DNA of 64,000 bases, from positions 1 to 64,000 of the forward strand of contig JBBARC010000003.1 in assembly GCA_040400005.1 (NCBI GenBank). The letters run 5' to 3'. Position numbers and translations under genes: made by a program. This document shows, piece by piece, positions 16,063 through 24,334 of this stretch. The stretch's first letter is position 1; the number at the start of each line of letters is the position of its first letter. The DNA is from JBBARC01 sp040400005 (GTDB taxonomy: Bacteria > Pseudomonadota > Alphaproteobacteria > Acetobacterales > Acetobacteraceae). The notes beneath the pieces are model-generated. The model was not told the DNA's origin, did not search any database, and worked only from the letters and a program-made list of their open reading frames with translations.

Positions 16063-17442
16063 ATGAACAGTGAAAATGCGCAAATGACCAAGCGAATTGC
16101 GGTGATTGGCGCCGGCCCAAGTGGTTTGGCGGCCTTGCGCGCCTTCGCCAGCGCCAAAAACCTCGGGGCCGACGTGCCGGAGGTTGTGTGTTTTGAAAAG
16201 CAGGATGATTGCGGCGGGCTGTGGAATTACACTTGGCGCACAGGATTAGACGATTACGGCGAGGCCGTCCACGGCAGCATGTATCGGTTTTTATGGTCTA
16301 ACGGACCCAAGGAATGCCTGGAATTCGCGGACTACGGCTTTGAAGAGCATTTTGGCCGGGCGATACCATCCTACCCGCCACGTGCGGTGCTGCACGATTA
16401 TATTAAGGGCCGCATTGATAAAAGTGGCGTGCGCAGACAAATTCGCTTTCGTACGCCAGTGCGCAGCGTAAAATACGATGAAGCGACTGCGCTATTTCAT
16501 GTCACCGCCAAAGATTTGGCCGCCGACCGCCTGTATACTGAAATCTTCGACTACGTCATCGTCGCCAGCGGCCATTTCTCAACCCCAAACATACCGAGTT
16601 TTCCCGGGTTCGAGAAATTCCCTGGCCGCGTTTTACATGCGCATGACTTTCGCGATGCTAACGAATTTGCCGGCAAAGATGTGCTTTTGGTGGGCAGCAG
16701 TTATTCAGCCGAGGATATTGGTACACAATGCCACAAATATGGTGCGCGATCAATTACTTTTAGTTATCGCACGAAGCCGATGGGTTTCGACTGGCCGGTA
16801 AGTTTTGAAGAACGCCCGTTGTTGACCCATGTTGAGGGGAAAAATGCGCATTTTAGGGACGGCAGCCAAAAGCCGGTAGATGCAATTGTGTTGTGCACCG
16901 GTTATTTGCATCATTTTCCGTTTTTGGATGATGAACTGCGCCTGAAAACCAATAACCGCTTATATCCGCTGGGTCTTTATAAGGGTATTTTTTGGGATAC
17001 GAACCCCAAGCTGATGTATATCGGCATGCAAGATCAGTACTATACGTTCAACATGTTCGACGCCCAGGCCTGGTATGCCCGCGATGTTATCCTCGGGCGG
17101 ATCACCCTTCCCGATGCGGCGACGATGGCGAAAGATATTGCGTTGTGGCGCGGGCGCGAGGAAACTTTGGAAAACCCGTTTCAGGCGATTGACTACCAAA
17201 CCGATTATGTGCGCGATCTGCTCGCCCCTACCGATTACCCGCCGCTGGATGTAGATATGGTGGCGCGTTTGTTTAAAGAATGGGAACATCACAAGGTAGA
17301 AGGTATTTTAACGTACCGCGACAGGTCTTACCCATCAACACTAACCGGCACCATGGCGCCGGTGCACCATACGGCGTGGATGGCGGCCTTGGACGATTCG
17401 CTCGAAACTTTCCTGGATGTAAAAACACAATCTGCCGACTGA
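16063..17442 (+). CDS. tmm: Trimethylamine monooxygenase (bacterial FMO, Tmm)
   Basis: A 459-residue flavin monooxygenase that oxidises trimethylamine to TMAO with NADPH and oxygen. It follows the known bacterial Tmm sequence closely along its length. The FAD motif GAGPSG is at residues 16-21, the FMO motif region FPGRVLHAHDF at about 185-195, and the NADPH motif GSSYSAED at about 211-218. The block NMFDAQAWYARD, characteristic of Tmm rather than generic FMOs, is present. The ATG at 16063 is preceded by TTGGGGTGATCA; an internal ATG 21 bases downstream is an alternative. About 100 bp separate it from tdm, so transcription may be joint. Confidence 0.94.
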   Translation: MNSENAQMTKRIAVIGAGPSGLAALRAFASAKNLGADVPEVVCFEKQDDCGGLWNYTWRTGLDDYGEAVHGSMYRFLWSNGPKECLEFADYGFEEHFGRAIPSYPPRAVLHDYIKGRIDKSGVRRQIRFRTPVRSVKYDEATALFHVTAKDLAADRLYTEIFDYVIVASGHFSTPNIPSFPGFEKFPGRVLHAHDFRDANEFAGKDVLLVGSSYSAEDIGTQCHKYGARSITFSYRTKPMGFDWPVSFEERPLLTHVEGKNAHFRDGSQKPVDAIVLCTGYLHHFPFLDDELRLKTNNRLYPLGLYKGIFWDTNPKLMYIGMQDQYYTFNMFDAQAWYARDVILGRITLPDAATMAKDIALWRGREETLENPFQAIDYQTDYVRDLLAPTDYPPLDVDMVARLFKEWEHHKVEGILTYRDRSYPSTLTGTMAPVHHTAWMAALDDSLETFLDVKTQSAD

Positions 17443-17476
17443 TAAGAAAACTAATGTTTAAAATGGAGGATACAGC

Positions 17477-18610
17477 ATGACCTCATCGTGGCGAATTTCA
17501 GCGATTGCCGACCGGCATCGCGCGCTGGGCTCGGCAGTGGAAGACTGGAACGGTATGGGCACCGCATGGAGCTATGCAACCGATGTGCAGGATGCCCACG
17601 TGGCCATCCGCACGCGGGCGGGGCTAATGGATGTATCGGGCCTTAAAAAAGTGCACCTGGTGGGGCCGCACGCAACGGCCGTGCTGGATTACGTCACCAC
17701 CCGTGACGTGCGCAAAATCACCCCAGGCAAATCAGCCTATGCGTGTTTTCTAAATGATGCTGGCAAATTCATCGATGATGGCATTTTATACCGCACCGGG
17801 CCGAATGCCTGGACCGTAGTGCATGGCAGTGGCGCCGGGCATGAAACATTGGCCGCGGCCAGTTACGGCCGCAATGTCGCCATGCTGTTCGATGACGACA
17901 TGCATGATCTTTCGCTGCAGGGGCCGTTGGCGGTAGATTTTCTGGCGCGCCACGTGCTTGGTATTCGCGATTTGCGCTATTTCCACCACATGCAAACAAC
18001 CCTGTTTGGCGCACCGGTGATGATTTCACGTACGGGCTATACCGGTGAACGTGGGTATGAAATTTTCTGCCGCGCCTGCGATGCGCCGATGATTTGGGAC
18101 AGCATACTGGAAAAAGGTGCCGATCTCGGCATTGTGGCGTGTGCGTTTACCGCGTTGGATTTACTGCGGGTGGAAAGTTATCTGCTCTTTTATCCCTACG
18201 ATAATTCGGAAATGTACCCGTTTGAAAATGAAGGCCCCGGTGATACCCTGTGGGAGCTGGGCTTGGATTTTACCGTAAGTCCCGGCAAAACCGGGTTTCG
18301 CGGCGCGCCGGAACATTACCGCCTGAAAGGGCGCGAACGGTTTAAGATATTTGGGTTGCTGGCGGATAGCGCTACTGCCGCCGATAACGGCGCCGAGATT
18401 TTTGCCGGCGACCGTAAAGTGGGCGTGGTAACCTGCGCGATGATTTCGACCCTGACTGGTAAATCAATGGCTATCGCCCGCTTGACGCCGGATTGCGCGA
18501 TGGCTGGTGTGCCACTGACTGTGCATAATGCCAGTGGTGTGATGACCGCCACCGCCCAGGCGTTACCGTTCGATGATCCCCACAAAGCCAAACGCACGGC
18601 GATGGGATAG
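17477..18610 (+). CDS. GcvT-like aminomethyltransferase of the methylamine cluster
   Basis: A 377-residue protein with the GcvT N- and C-terminal domains. The tetrahydrofolate-binding region is recognisable (MISRTGYTGERGYEIF at about residue 180, then ALDLLRVESYLLFY). In glycine cleavage GcvT releases methylene-tetrahydrofolate, but here the gene sits between tmm and the dimethylamine-oxidising subunits, with a good Shine-Dalgarno (GGAGG, 9 bp before ATG). The likely role is capture of formaldehyde released from dimethylamine demethylation onto tetrahydrofolate. Similar genes accompany known dimethylamine monooxygenase operons; the exact subunit letter is not assigned here. Confidence 0.8.
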   Translation: MTSSWRISAIADRHRALGSAVEDWNGMGTAWSYATDVQDAHVAIRTRAGLMDVSGLKKVHLVGPHATAVLDYVTTRDVRKITPGKSAYACFLNDAGKFIDDGILYRTGPNAWTVVHGSGAGHETLAAASYGRNVAMLFDDDMHDLSLQGPLAVDFLARHVLGIRDLRYFHHMQTTLFGAPVMISRTGYTGERGYEIFCRACDAPMIWDSILEKGADLGIVACAFTALDLLRVESYLLFYPYDNSEMYPFENEGPGDTLWELGLDFTVSPGKTGFRGAPEHYRLKGRERFKIFGLLADSATAADNGAEIFAGDRKVGVVTCAMISTLTGKSMAIARLTPDCAMAGVPLTVHNASGVMTATAQALPFDDPHKAKRTAMG

Positions 18611-18617
18611 GCGCAGT

Positions 18618-19193
18618 ATGGACCAAGGCATTAAGAGCCGGCCGCGCTACCAACCGTTAGCACTGGATGCGACGGGATGGCGGCATTTGGTGATAACCGA
18701 CCAGGCCGAATTGCCCGGTCTAGCCTTCGCGGTGCCGCCCGATGGTGCGGAGCTGTGGCACATCGCAGCACCAAGGGCAGCACCAAGGGCAGCACCTCCT
18801 GGGGCCGGATCTTCTGGGTCCGCCTTTGCAACCACAGGCGACATGCTTACCGCTCTTGCGGCGCGGCTGGCCTGCGAACACGCCGGTTTTAGGCTTTATG
18901 CGGCCGGCACTGAGGCGTTTATCTGGGATGCCGAAGCGATTGCACGCGACACGGGCATGGGGGCCGGTGAATTTTTTATGTGCCAGGCCGGCAGCTGGCA
19001 GCGGCGCATATACTGCACCCATTGCCAGACCATGACGGACGCAGTGACCACATCCATTGTGCCATGCGCCGGCTGCGGCGCACATCTTTTTGTGCGTGAC
19101 CATTTTTCGCGCAGGTTACGGGCGTTTATGGGCGTGCGTATCGATAGCGAAGTGCACGGCGACGTGCCACCAGCCGAAACGTTTTATCCATGA
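18618..19193 (+). CDS. dmmA: DmmA-family subunit of dimethylamine monooxygenase
   Basis: A 191-residue protein ending in a zinc-ribbon or rubredoxin-like site: YCTHCQ and PCAGCG give two CxxC pairs about 14 residues apart. Length, the C-terminal Cys pattern and the flanking genes match the DmmA family. The family is one component of the multi-subunit enzyme that oxidises dimethylamine to monomethylamine and formaldehyde. Residues 50-60 contain a repeated AAPRAAPRAAP segment from a 12-bp tandem repeat, probably a flexible linker. It starts 7 bp after the GcvT-like gene and overlaps the reductase gene by 4 bp. Letter naming of subunits varies, so the symbol is tentative. Confidence 0.72.
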   Translation: MDQGIKSRPRYQPLALDATGWRHLVITDQAELPGLAFAVPPDGAELWHIAAPRAAPRAAPPGAGSSGSAFATTGDMLTALAARLACEHAGFRLYAAGTEAFIWDAEAIARDTGMGAGEFFMCQAGSWQRRIYCTHCQTMTDAVTTSIVPCAGCGAHLFVRDHFSRRLRAFMGVRIDSEVHGDVPPAETFYP

Positions 19194-20140
19194 TCCATTC
19201 CGATCCCATTGCCGCACGCGTGGCAAGTTGCGAATCCCTGCATCCTGGCCTGCGCCGCGTCGTGTTGGTGCCCGAAAGCGGTGGGCTGTTTCCCGCCGGA
19301 TCGGCCGGCGCCCACATCCGACTGGCGTTACGCCATGGTGATCACCTATGGCGTAATGCCTATTCGGTGGTGTCGCCACCCAATTGCCGCGACAGTTACA
19401 CTATCATCGTGCGGCGGGTGGCCAATTCGCGCGGCGGATCGGCCTATATTCACGATCACCTCAAGCCAGGTGATACAGTGATGGTGGATTTGCCGGTTAA
19501 CCTATTTCCGATCGCCACCATAGCGCGAAAACACCTGATGCTGGCCGGCGGCATTGGGGTTACGCCATTTTTATCATACTTGCCGATTCTGGCGGATAAC
19601 AAGGTGAAGTTTGAGCTTCATGTGTGTTGCCGTGGCGACGATGTGGCGGTGTTTACAGCTTTGCTGGCGGCCTGGCCCGATGCCCATGTCCACCCCGATG
19701 ATGGCAGCCCTGCCCTGGATATTGGCGCGGTGCTTGGGGGCCAATTTTTGGGCACGCATCTGTCAATGTGCGGACCCGAACCATTCATGGCGCAGATCAC
19801 CGCGACCGCTGCAGCCATCGGCTGGCCGGCCGCACGTATTCATCAGGAATTTTTTACCGGTGCAACATCGGGCACCGCCTTTCGGGCCGTGCTGGCCCAA
19901 TCGGGGATAACCATTGATGTGCCCGCCGATCAGGGCTTGCTTGATGCGCTAGAAGCCGCCGGTATTGATGCGCCCTATATGTGCCGTGGCGGTGCCTGCG
20001 GGCAATGTTACCTGCCGGTGCTGGAGGGGATCCCTGAGCATCGCGATCATTTTCTCACCGCAGACCAGCGTGCCGCCAATACAGCAATCATGCCCTGCGT
20101 ATCACGGGCGAAATCTGCGACGCTGGTTCTGGATATCTAA
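19190..20140 (+). CDS. dmmB: Reductase subunit: FMN/NAD-binding with [2Fe-2S] ferredoxin domain
   Basis: A 316-residue phthalate-dioxygenase-reductase type protein. The flavin and NAD(P)H modules lie in the first 220 residues (WRNAYSVVSPP for flavin, LAGGIGVTPFLSYL for NAD(P)H). The C-terminal plant-type ferredoxin has CRGGACGQC plus a later Cys in MPCVS, giving all four iron-sulphur ligands. It would feed electrons from NAD(P)H to the haem-containing oxygenase encoded next. It starts by ATGA overlap with the DmmA-type gene and is followed, 30 bp later, by the DUF3445 gene. The symbol is tentative; the function as the reductase is well supported. Confidence 0.82.
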   Translation: MIHSDPIAARVASCESLHPGLRRVVLVPESGGLFPAGSAGAHIRLALRHGDHLWRNAYSVVSPPNCRDSYTIIVRRVANSRGGSAYIHDHLKPGDTVMVDLPVNLFPIATIARKHLMLAGGIGVTPFLSYLPILADNKVKFELHVCCRGDDVAVFTALLAAWPDAHVHPDDGSPALDIGAVLGGQFLGTHLSMCGPEPFMAQITATAAAIGWPAARIHQEFFTGATSGTAFRAVLAQSGITIDVPADQGLLDALEAAGIDAPYMCRGGACGQCYLPVLEGIPEHRDHFLTADQRAANTAIMPCVSRAKSATLVLDI

Positions 20141-20170
20141 ACGCCGACAACATTTGCGAGAGGTGCCATC

Positions 20171-21229
20171 GTGACCATCGTTTTCAAGCCCACTGAAACC
20201 TACCGCGATGATTTTACCTATCGCAACAGTGAGACTGCGATTTTGCGTTTTCCATTTCCATTTCACGAAGATCGTTATATGTATTCGGTTAATATCGAAC
20301 CCCATCTGCGCGGTGGCCCTACCGCCGCTTATGATGCGGTGATCGATATCGACGAGCATTATATCGCCGAATGCCGCGAGCGCGCGCTAACCTTAGCCGC
20401 CGACCCCAAGCGCTGCCAGGTATTGCCCCATATGATGGCAGCCCAGTGGGATACAGTGGAATTGCTGATGGAAAGCCTTTCTACTGATTATCCTAAACAT
20501 TTTACCCTAACCCGTAACGGCGATAACTGGATGTGGGAAAATCGGCCGCTGGGCATTAAAGATAGTTTTGTGTTTGGCGATGCCAGCACGTTATCGTTGC
20601 CACCGTTTGAATATATCACCCGCCAGGCACAGGGAGATTTCAGCCTGCAGGACCAGCGTGATGGTGATCTGTGGATGGATGGCGGCATGATCACCGGGCA
20701 GGCCGATTGGTCGCTGGATTTTGATGTTGGTATGTCGTTTAAGGAATGGCATGGCCCAGTACCCATGGCCCATGAAATGGGCGTTTTCGACCGCGCCCTG
20801 CAGTTTTTACTGCGCTTACAGCATGGCCGCCCGGTGCGCCGGCTGAACTGGACCATGACCATTAACCCGCGCATGGATACATCCCCTGAAAATTACCCCA
20901 AATGGGGCCCCGACCGGTTGAGTGTTACGCCTGAAAACGTCGCGCAAAAAGTGCATTTGCGGGTGGAATTGCAAACCCTGTTTCGGCTGCCCCGCAGCAA
21001 TGCTATTTTGTTTTGCATTCGCGGCTATCTGATGAATTTGCAGGACATTTCGCGCGTTGAAAAATGGCGTAAGCGCCTGCACCGGGTTTTGCGCGATCTT
21101 GATCCGGCGCTTGCCGACTATAAAGGTTTGCCGCGTTTCAAACCCATGGCGGTGGCGTGGCTCGCGCAATTCGATGATGGTGCACCGATCGCCCCAGGAA
21201 CATCGCCAGATCAAACAACGGCGTTGTGA
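20171..21229 (+). CDS. dmmC: Haem-dependent oxidative N-demethylase subunit (DUF3445)
   Basis: A 352-residue protein of the DUF3445/HODM alpha-subunit family, which holds haem and a PAS-like fold and oxidatively demethylates dimethylamine. Recognisable blocks are FRLPRSNAILFCIRGY near the C-terminus and NGDNWMWENRPLG in the middle. It is probably the catalytic subunit, with the reductase and DmmA-type protein as electron partners, giving monomethylamine and formaldehyde. The GTG start at 20171 has GAGAGG 8 bp upstream. No genes for monomethylamine use were found after it, so that step lies elsewhere or the product is excreted. The symbol is tentative. Confidence 0.8.
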   Translation: MTIVFKPTETYRDDFTYRNSETAILRFPFPFHEDRYMYSVNIEPHLRGGPTAAYDAVIDIDEHYIAECRERALTLAADPKRCQVLPHMMAAQWDTVELLMESLSTDYPKHFTLTRNGDNWMWENRPLGIKDSFVFGDASTLSLPPFEYITRQAQGDFSLQDQRDGDLWMDGGMITGQADWSLDFDVGMSFKEWHGPVPMAHEMGVFDRALQFLLRLQHGRPVRRLNWTMTINPRMDTSPENYPKWGPDRLSVTPENVAQKVHLRVELQTLFRLPRSNAILFCIRGYLMNLQDISRVEKWRKRLHRVLRDLDPALADYKGLPRFKPMAVAWLAQFDDGAPIAPGTSPDQTTAL

Positions 21230-21281
21230 ATTTGGCTAGGCCCCGCTGCTAGCGGCGCCGCACCAATCGAAGTTTCCTCTG

Positions 21282-21297
21282 TGGCATGAAAATTGCC
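21282..21297 (+). promoter_or_regulatory. Sigma-54 promoter of the permease gene
   Basis: TGGCATGAAAATTGCC matches the sigma-54 consensus: GG at 21283-21284 and GC at 21295-21296 with 10 bases between. The permease start is about 60 bp downstream. No TTGCAA-type site lies upstream, in contrast to the promoters of the exopolysaccharide locus, so the activator is probably different, such as NtrC. This would tie uptake of the amine to nitrogen limitation. Confidence 0.65.
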
Positions 21298-21357
21298 TTC
21301 CGAGTGAAATTCTATCTTAGATTTATCAGGCGAGATCACTGAAAAGGGGCCATTACA

Positions 21358-22980
21358 ATGTCGGAATCTACCGTCGAAGTCTTTAACCAAGAGCTTGACT
21401 CCGGCGCGTTGCGCCGGGAAATTAACTGGACCCAGGCGGTGTGGGTCGCCACCGGCTCGCCTGCGCTGGTGCTTTTCTCCATCGGCGGTATTGCGGCAAC
21501 TGTGGGATCGCCTTCCTGGATGGTTTGGGTGCTATCGGTGCTCATTGGGTCGTTCCAGATGTTCACCTATGCCGAAATCGCTGGCATGTTCGCCCATAAA
21601 TCGGGCGGCACAGCGGTCAGCGGATCGATGGCGTGGCTGCCCTACGGCAAAATTTTTCCATCTGTTTCGGTGTGGACCTACTGGCTCGCCTGGACCCCGG
21701 TGGTGGCGATCGGCACCGGCATTGCCGCTGGCTACATCATGACCGCCCTGCTACCGGCAACATCGCCGTTGATGACCTGGCAATTGACCCTGCTGGATCT
21801 TGGCTTCATACAGGATAAGCTGACGCTGCGCATAAACTTTGCCTATATTATCAGCGTTGTTATGGTGCTCGGCTGCTTTGCTGTGCAGCATGGCGGGCTA
21901 CTGCGGGCATCACGTACGCAGATGATTGTCGCTATCGCATCGCTGGTGCCGCTTGGCTTAGTTGGTATTGTGCCCTTGTTCACCGGCCAGGCGCCAATTG
22001 CCAATTTTCTACCCTTCGCGCCGCTGGCCCATGATGCGGCCGGCAATCTTATTGCCGGCGTTTGGGATATGGGCGGGGTTACCTTGTTTGCCGGTGGGCT
22101 TTTTATCGCCGCATGGTCCACCTACGGCATTGAAACCTGCCTGATTTATACGCGCGAATTTCGCAACCCGGCGTCCGATACGTTCAAAGCCGCCCTCGGC
22201 ACGTCCCTTTTGTGCCTGTTTTTCTACACGCTGGTGCCCATTTCTTTTCAGGGCGCGCTTGGGCTGAAAGGCCTGCTGGAACCCGGCATCTATGATGGTT
22301 CTGGGGTTGGCGCCGCGATGGCGGCCATGGTGGGTTTAAGCGGTGCACTGGGTAGCGTGATCATCGCCATGCTTGTGCTAACCTTGTTGCTATCGATCCT
22401 AACCGCCATCGCCGGCACCTCGCGCACATTGTATCAGGCGTCGGTGGATGGCTTCTTTCCAAAATACCTAGCCACAGCCAATGCCCACGGCGTGCCGATG
22501 CGCGCCATGTGGACCGATCTTGTGTTCAATCTTCTGCTTCTGCTGCTGTCGAACAACGTGTTTCTGCTGGCTATCAGCAACGTTTGCTACATGATCTTTA
22601 TCTTCCTTAACCTGCAATCCGGCTGGATACATCGCATGGATCGCGCCGATTGGAGCCGCCCGTTCAAATCGCCCAACTGGTTGCTGGCGGCCGGCGCCCT
22701 GTTTGGGTTTTTCAATATGTTCTTGGTTGGTATGGGCGCAAATGTGTACGGTGCGGGTGTGCTGAAATGGGGGCTGATCAGTGTGTTTATGATCCTGCCG
22801 ATCTTCCTGTTCCGCCATTATGTGCAGGATAAAGGCGTTTTTCCAGCCGAACTGGCAGCCGATTTGCAGCCAGGATCGGTGGTATCGCCGGTGGAAATGA
22901 AAGCCGGCATCCTGCCTTACGTGGCCCTGGCGGGTGGTGCGGCGATGATCGCGTTGGGGTATCACTTCGCGGTGTATTGA
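21358..22980 (+). CDS. APC-superfamily permease, probable methylated-amine transporter
   Basis: A 540-residue amino acid/polyamine/organocation permease with about 12 membrane segments. Helix 1 carries the APC signature region (VATGSPALVLFSIGGIAATVG). Helix-breaking Gly motifs and a central SGGTAVSGS stretch resemble transporters of small amines. Its position at the end of the methylamine cluster suggests it imports trimethylamine, TMAO or a related compound; similar permeases occur beside tmm/tdm in other bacteria. A sigma-54-like promoter precedes it and a strong intrinsic terminator follows. The substrate is inference from context. Confidence 0.75.
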   Translation: MSESTVEVFNQELDSGALRREINWTQAVWVATGSPALVLFSIGGIAATVGSPSWMVWVLSVLIGSFQMFTYAEIAGMFAHKSGGTAVSGSMAWLPYGKIFPSVSVWTYWLAWTPVVAIGTGIAAGYIMTALLPATSPLMTWQLTLLDLGFIQDKLTLRINFAYIISVVMVLGCFAVQHGGLLRASRTQMIVAIASLVPLGLVGIVPLFTGQAPIANFLPFAPLAHDAAGNLIAGVWDMGGVTLFAGGLFIAAWSTYGIETCLIYTREFRNPASDTFKAALGTSLLCLFFYTLVPISFQGALGLKGLLEPGIYDGSGVGAAMAAMVGLSGALGSVIIAMLVLTLLLSILTAIAGTSRTLYQASVDGFFPKYLATANAHGVPMRAMWTDLVFNLLLLLLSNNVFLLAISNVCYMIFIFLNLQSGWIHRMDRADWSRPFKSPNWLLAAGALFGFFNMFLVGMGANVYGAGVLKWGLISVFMILPIFLFRHYVQDKGVFPAELAADLQPGSVVSPVEMKAGILPYVALAGGAAMIALGYHFAVY

Positions 22981-23004
22981 TTGGCGCACGCCTAACTAAC
23001 GCAG

Positions 23005-23036
23005 CTGGCGGAACCTTGCTGTTCCGCCAGTTTTTT
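23005..23036 (+). terminator. Intrinsic terminator after the permease
   Basis: A perfect 10-bp GC-rich stem (CTGGCGGAAC / GTTCCGCCAG) with a CTTGCT loop is followed directly by six T. It is the best intrinsic terminator in the window and ends the methylamine cluster. Confidence 0.88.
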
Positions 23037-23050
23037 ACCCATTAAGAGCA

Positions 23051-23286
23051 GGTCTTCTTTTCTGGTAACTGCCCAGGTAGGGGGGAGAACGCTAACTGCC
23101 TCAAAAGACTCAACTCTCGGCGCGCAGTCCATTACGTTACCGACGCAAACTGTCCCTTTTTCGGCAGTTTGCGTATCGAAACCAGACCTAAACCCGAAGT
23201 CGCCATAAATGTTTTCAATGGGTTGTGTAGCTTCGACCCTACCTGGGCAGTTACCTTTTCTGAAGATAAAGAAGCAAAAGATGTTT
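23051..23286. repeat. Dispersed palindrome, copy 6, split by the MITE
   Basis: Removing 23064-23255 plus one copy of TTTTCT restores a palindrome of the dispersed type: the left half GGTCTTCTTTTCT (23051-23063) joins TGAAGATAAAGAAGCAAAAG (23261-23280). This shows that the palindrome was there first and received the insertion near the centre of its stem-loop. Confidence 0.6.
23064..23255. mobile_element. 192-bp MITE-like element with 19-bp inverted ends
   Basis: Perfect terminal inverted repeats (GGTAACTGCCCAGGTAGGG at 23064-23082, its complement at 23237-23255) bound a short non-coding sequence. A 6-bp direct repeat TTTTCT (23058-23063 and 23256-23261) looks like the target duplication. Inside is a second inverted repeat (ACGCAAACTG / CAGTTTGCGT, 23143-23174). 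There is no transposase, so it would be moved by one encoded elsewhere. The right 50 bp recur at positions 1-50, which shows a second copy. Confidence 0.8.
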
Positions 23287-24334
23287 AATTTTTTGGCGTT
23301 TGTAATGGCGACGCTTGGGGAATTAAGCGGTACTGGCTGACTTGCCACACCCGGCCGTTGGCGTGGCCAAACAACCCGGCCACCGCCAGAAAAAACAAGC
23401 GCCAGCGGCGCCGCCACACTCTGGCCTGTGCGCCGTACGTTGCGCGCAGCAGTGGCATAATCACCGCCTGGTTGCGATCAAAATTCTCCAGCCACTGCAA
23501 TGCCGTGCGTTGATAATGCGTGCCCGGCCAGATGTTTTCTGCCTCCAGCGTGAACAAATCGGCAAACTGATCGATCATCCGGTGGCTCGGCATCAGCCCG
23601 CCGGTGAAAAAATACTGGCCGATCCAATCTGTGCGATCGGGATTAAACCGGTATGGCGTGGTGGTGTGAGAAAACACGTGGATAAATAGCCGGCCATCGG
23701 GGTGCAGCCAGTTGCGCACACGGTTCAATAAATCGCGCCAATTCGCCATGTGTTCAAACATTTCAACCGACACCACCCGATCAAACATCGCGGCTGGGGC
23801 AAAGCTGTTCATGTCGGCGGTGATCACCACCAAATTTTGTAACCCTCGGGCATCTGCTTGCGCTTCAATAAACGCACGCTGGCCTTGTGAATTAGAAACC
23901 GCCGTGATTTTCGTATTAGGATATTGTGCCGCCATAAACAGGCTCAGGCTGCCCCAACCACAGCCCAGCTCCAGTATTGCCTGGCCATCGGCCAAATCTG
24001 CCATGGCGCAGGTGGCGGCAAGGGCAATCTCCTCAGCCGCATCCAAGGTCTCGTTACGTTGCGGATAAAAACAACTGGAATATTTTAAGTGCCGGCCCAG
24101 CACGTGTTCGAAAAACGCCGGCGCCAATTCATAATGCTGCGCGTTGGCGTCATCCGTGTTCATGGCCACCGGCAAGCCTGCCATGGCGGCGACGAAAGTA
24201 GCGTTTTGGTTAGGCAAACTGGCAAGCTGTGCCGCGGTTTTGGCAACCATCCTGGCAATGCCTGCGCCCAAAACGGCATCCGACAAATCAAAATTTTCGG
24301 CGGCATATATCGCCGCATCGGCAAATACCGGCAT
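23285..24334 (-). CDS. CFA-synthase-like SAM-dependent methyltransferase
   Basis: A 349-residue class I methyltransferase of the cyclopropane-fatty-acyl-phospholipid synthase/coclaurine methyltransferase group. The AdoMet motif is LELGCGWGSLSLF at about residue 120, preceded by KYSSCFYP. It is shorter than true CFA synthase and lacks that enzyme's N-terminal extension. It overlaps the upstream DUF1295 gene at its start (TGATG), so both are translated together. Genes of this type occur with DUF1295 and FAD/DUF1365/CFA genes in proteobacterial lipid clusters; a fatty-acid or lipid substrate is inferred. Confidence 0.78.
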   Translation of the reverse strand: MPVFADAAIYAAENFDLSDAVLGAGIARMVAKTAAQLASLPNQNATFVAAMAGLPVAMNTDDANAQHYELAPAFFEHVLGRHLKYSSCFYPQRNETLDAAEEIALAATCAMADLADGQAILELGCGWGSLSLFMAAQYPNTKITAVSNSQGQRAFIEAQADARGLQNLVVITADMNSFAPAAMFDRVVSVEMFEHMANWRDLLNRVRNWLHPDGRLFIHVFSHTTTPYRFNPDRTDWIGQYFFTGGLMPSHRMIDQFADLFTLEAENIWPGTHYQRTALQWLENFDRNQAVIMPLLRATYGAQARVWRRRWRLFFLAVAGLFGHANGRVWQVSQYRLIPQASPLQTPKN

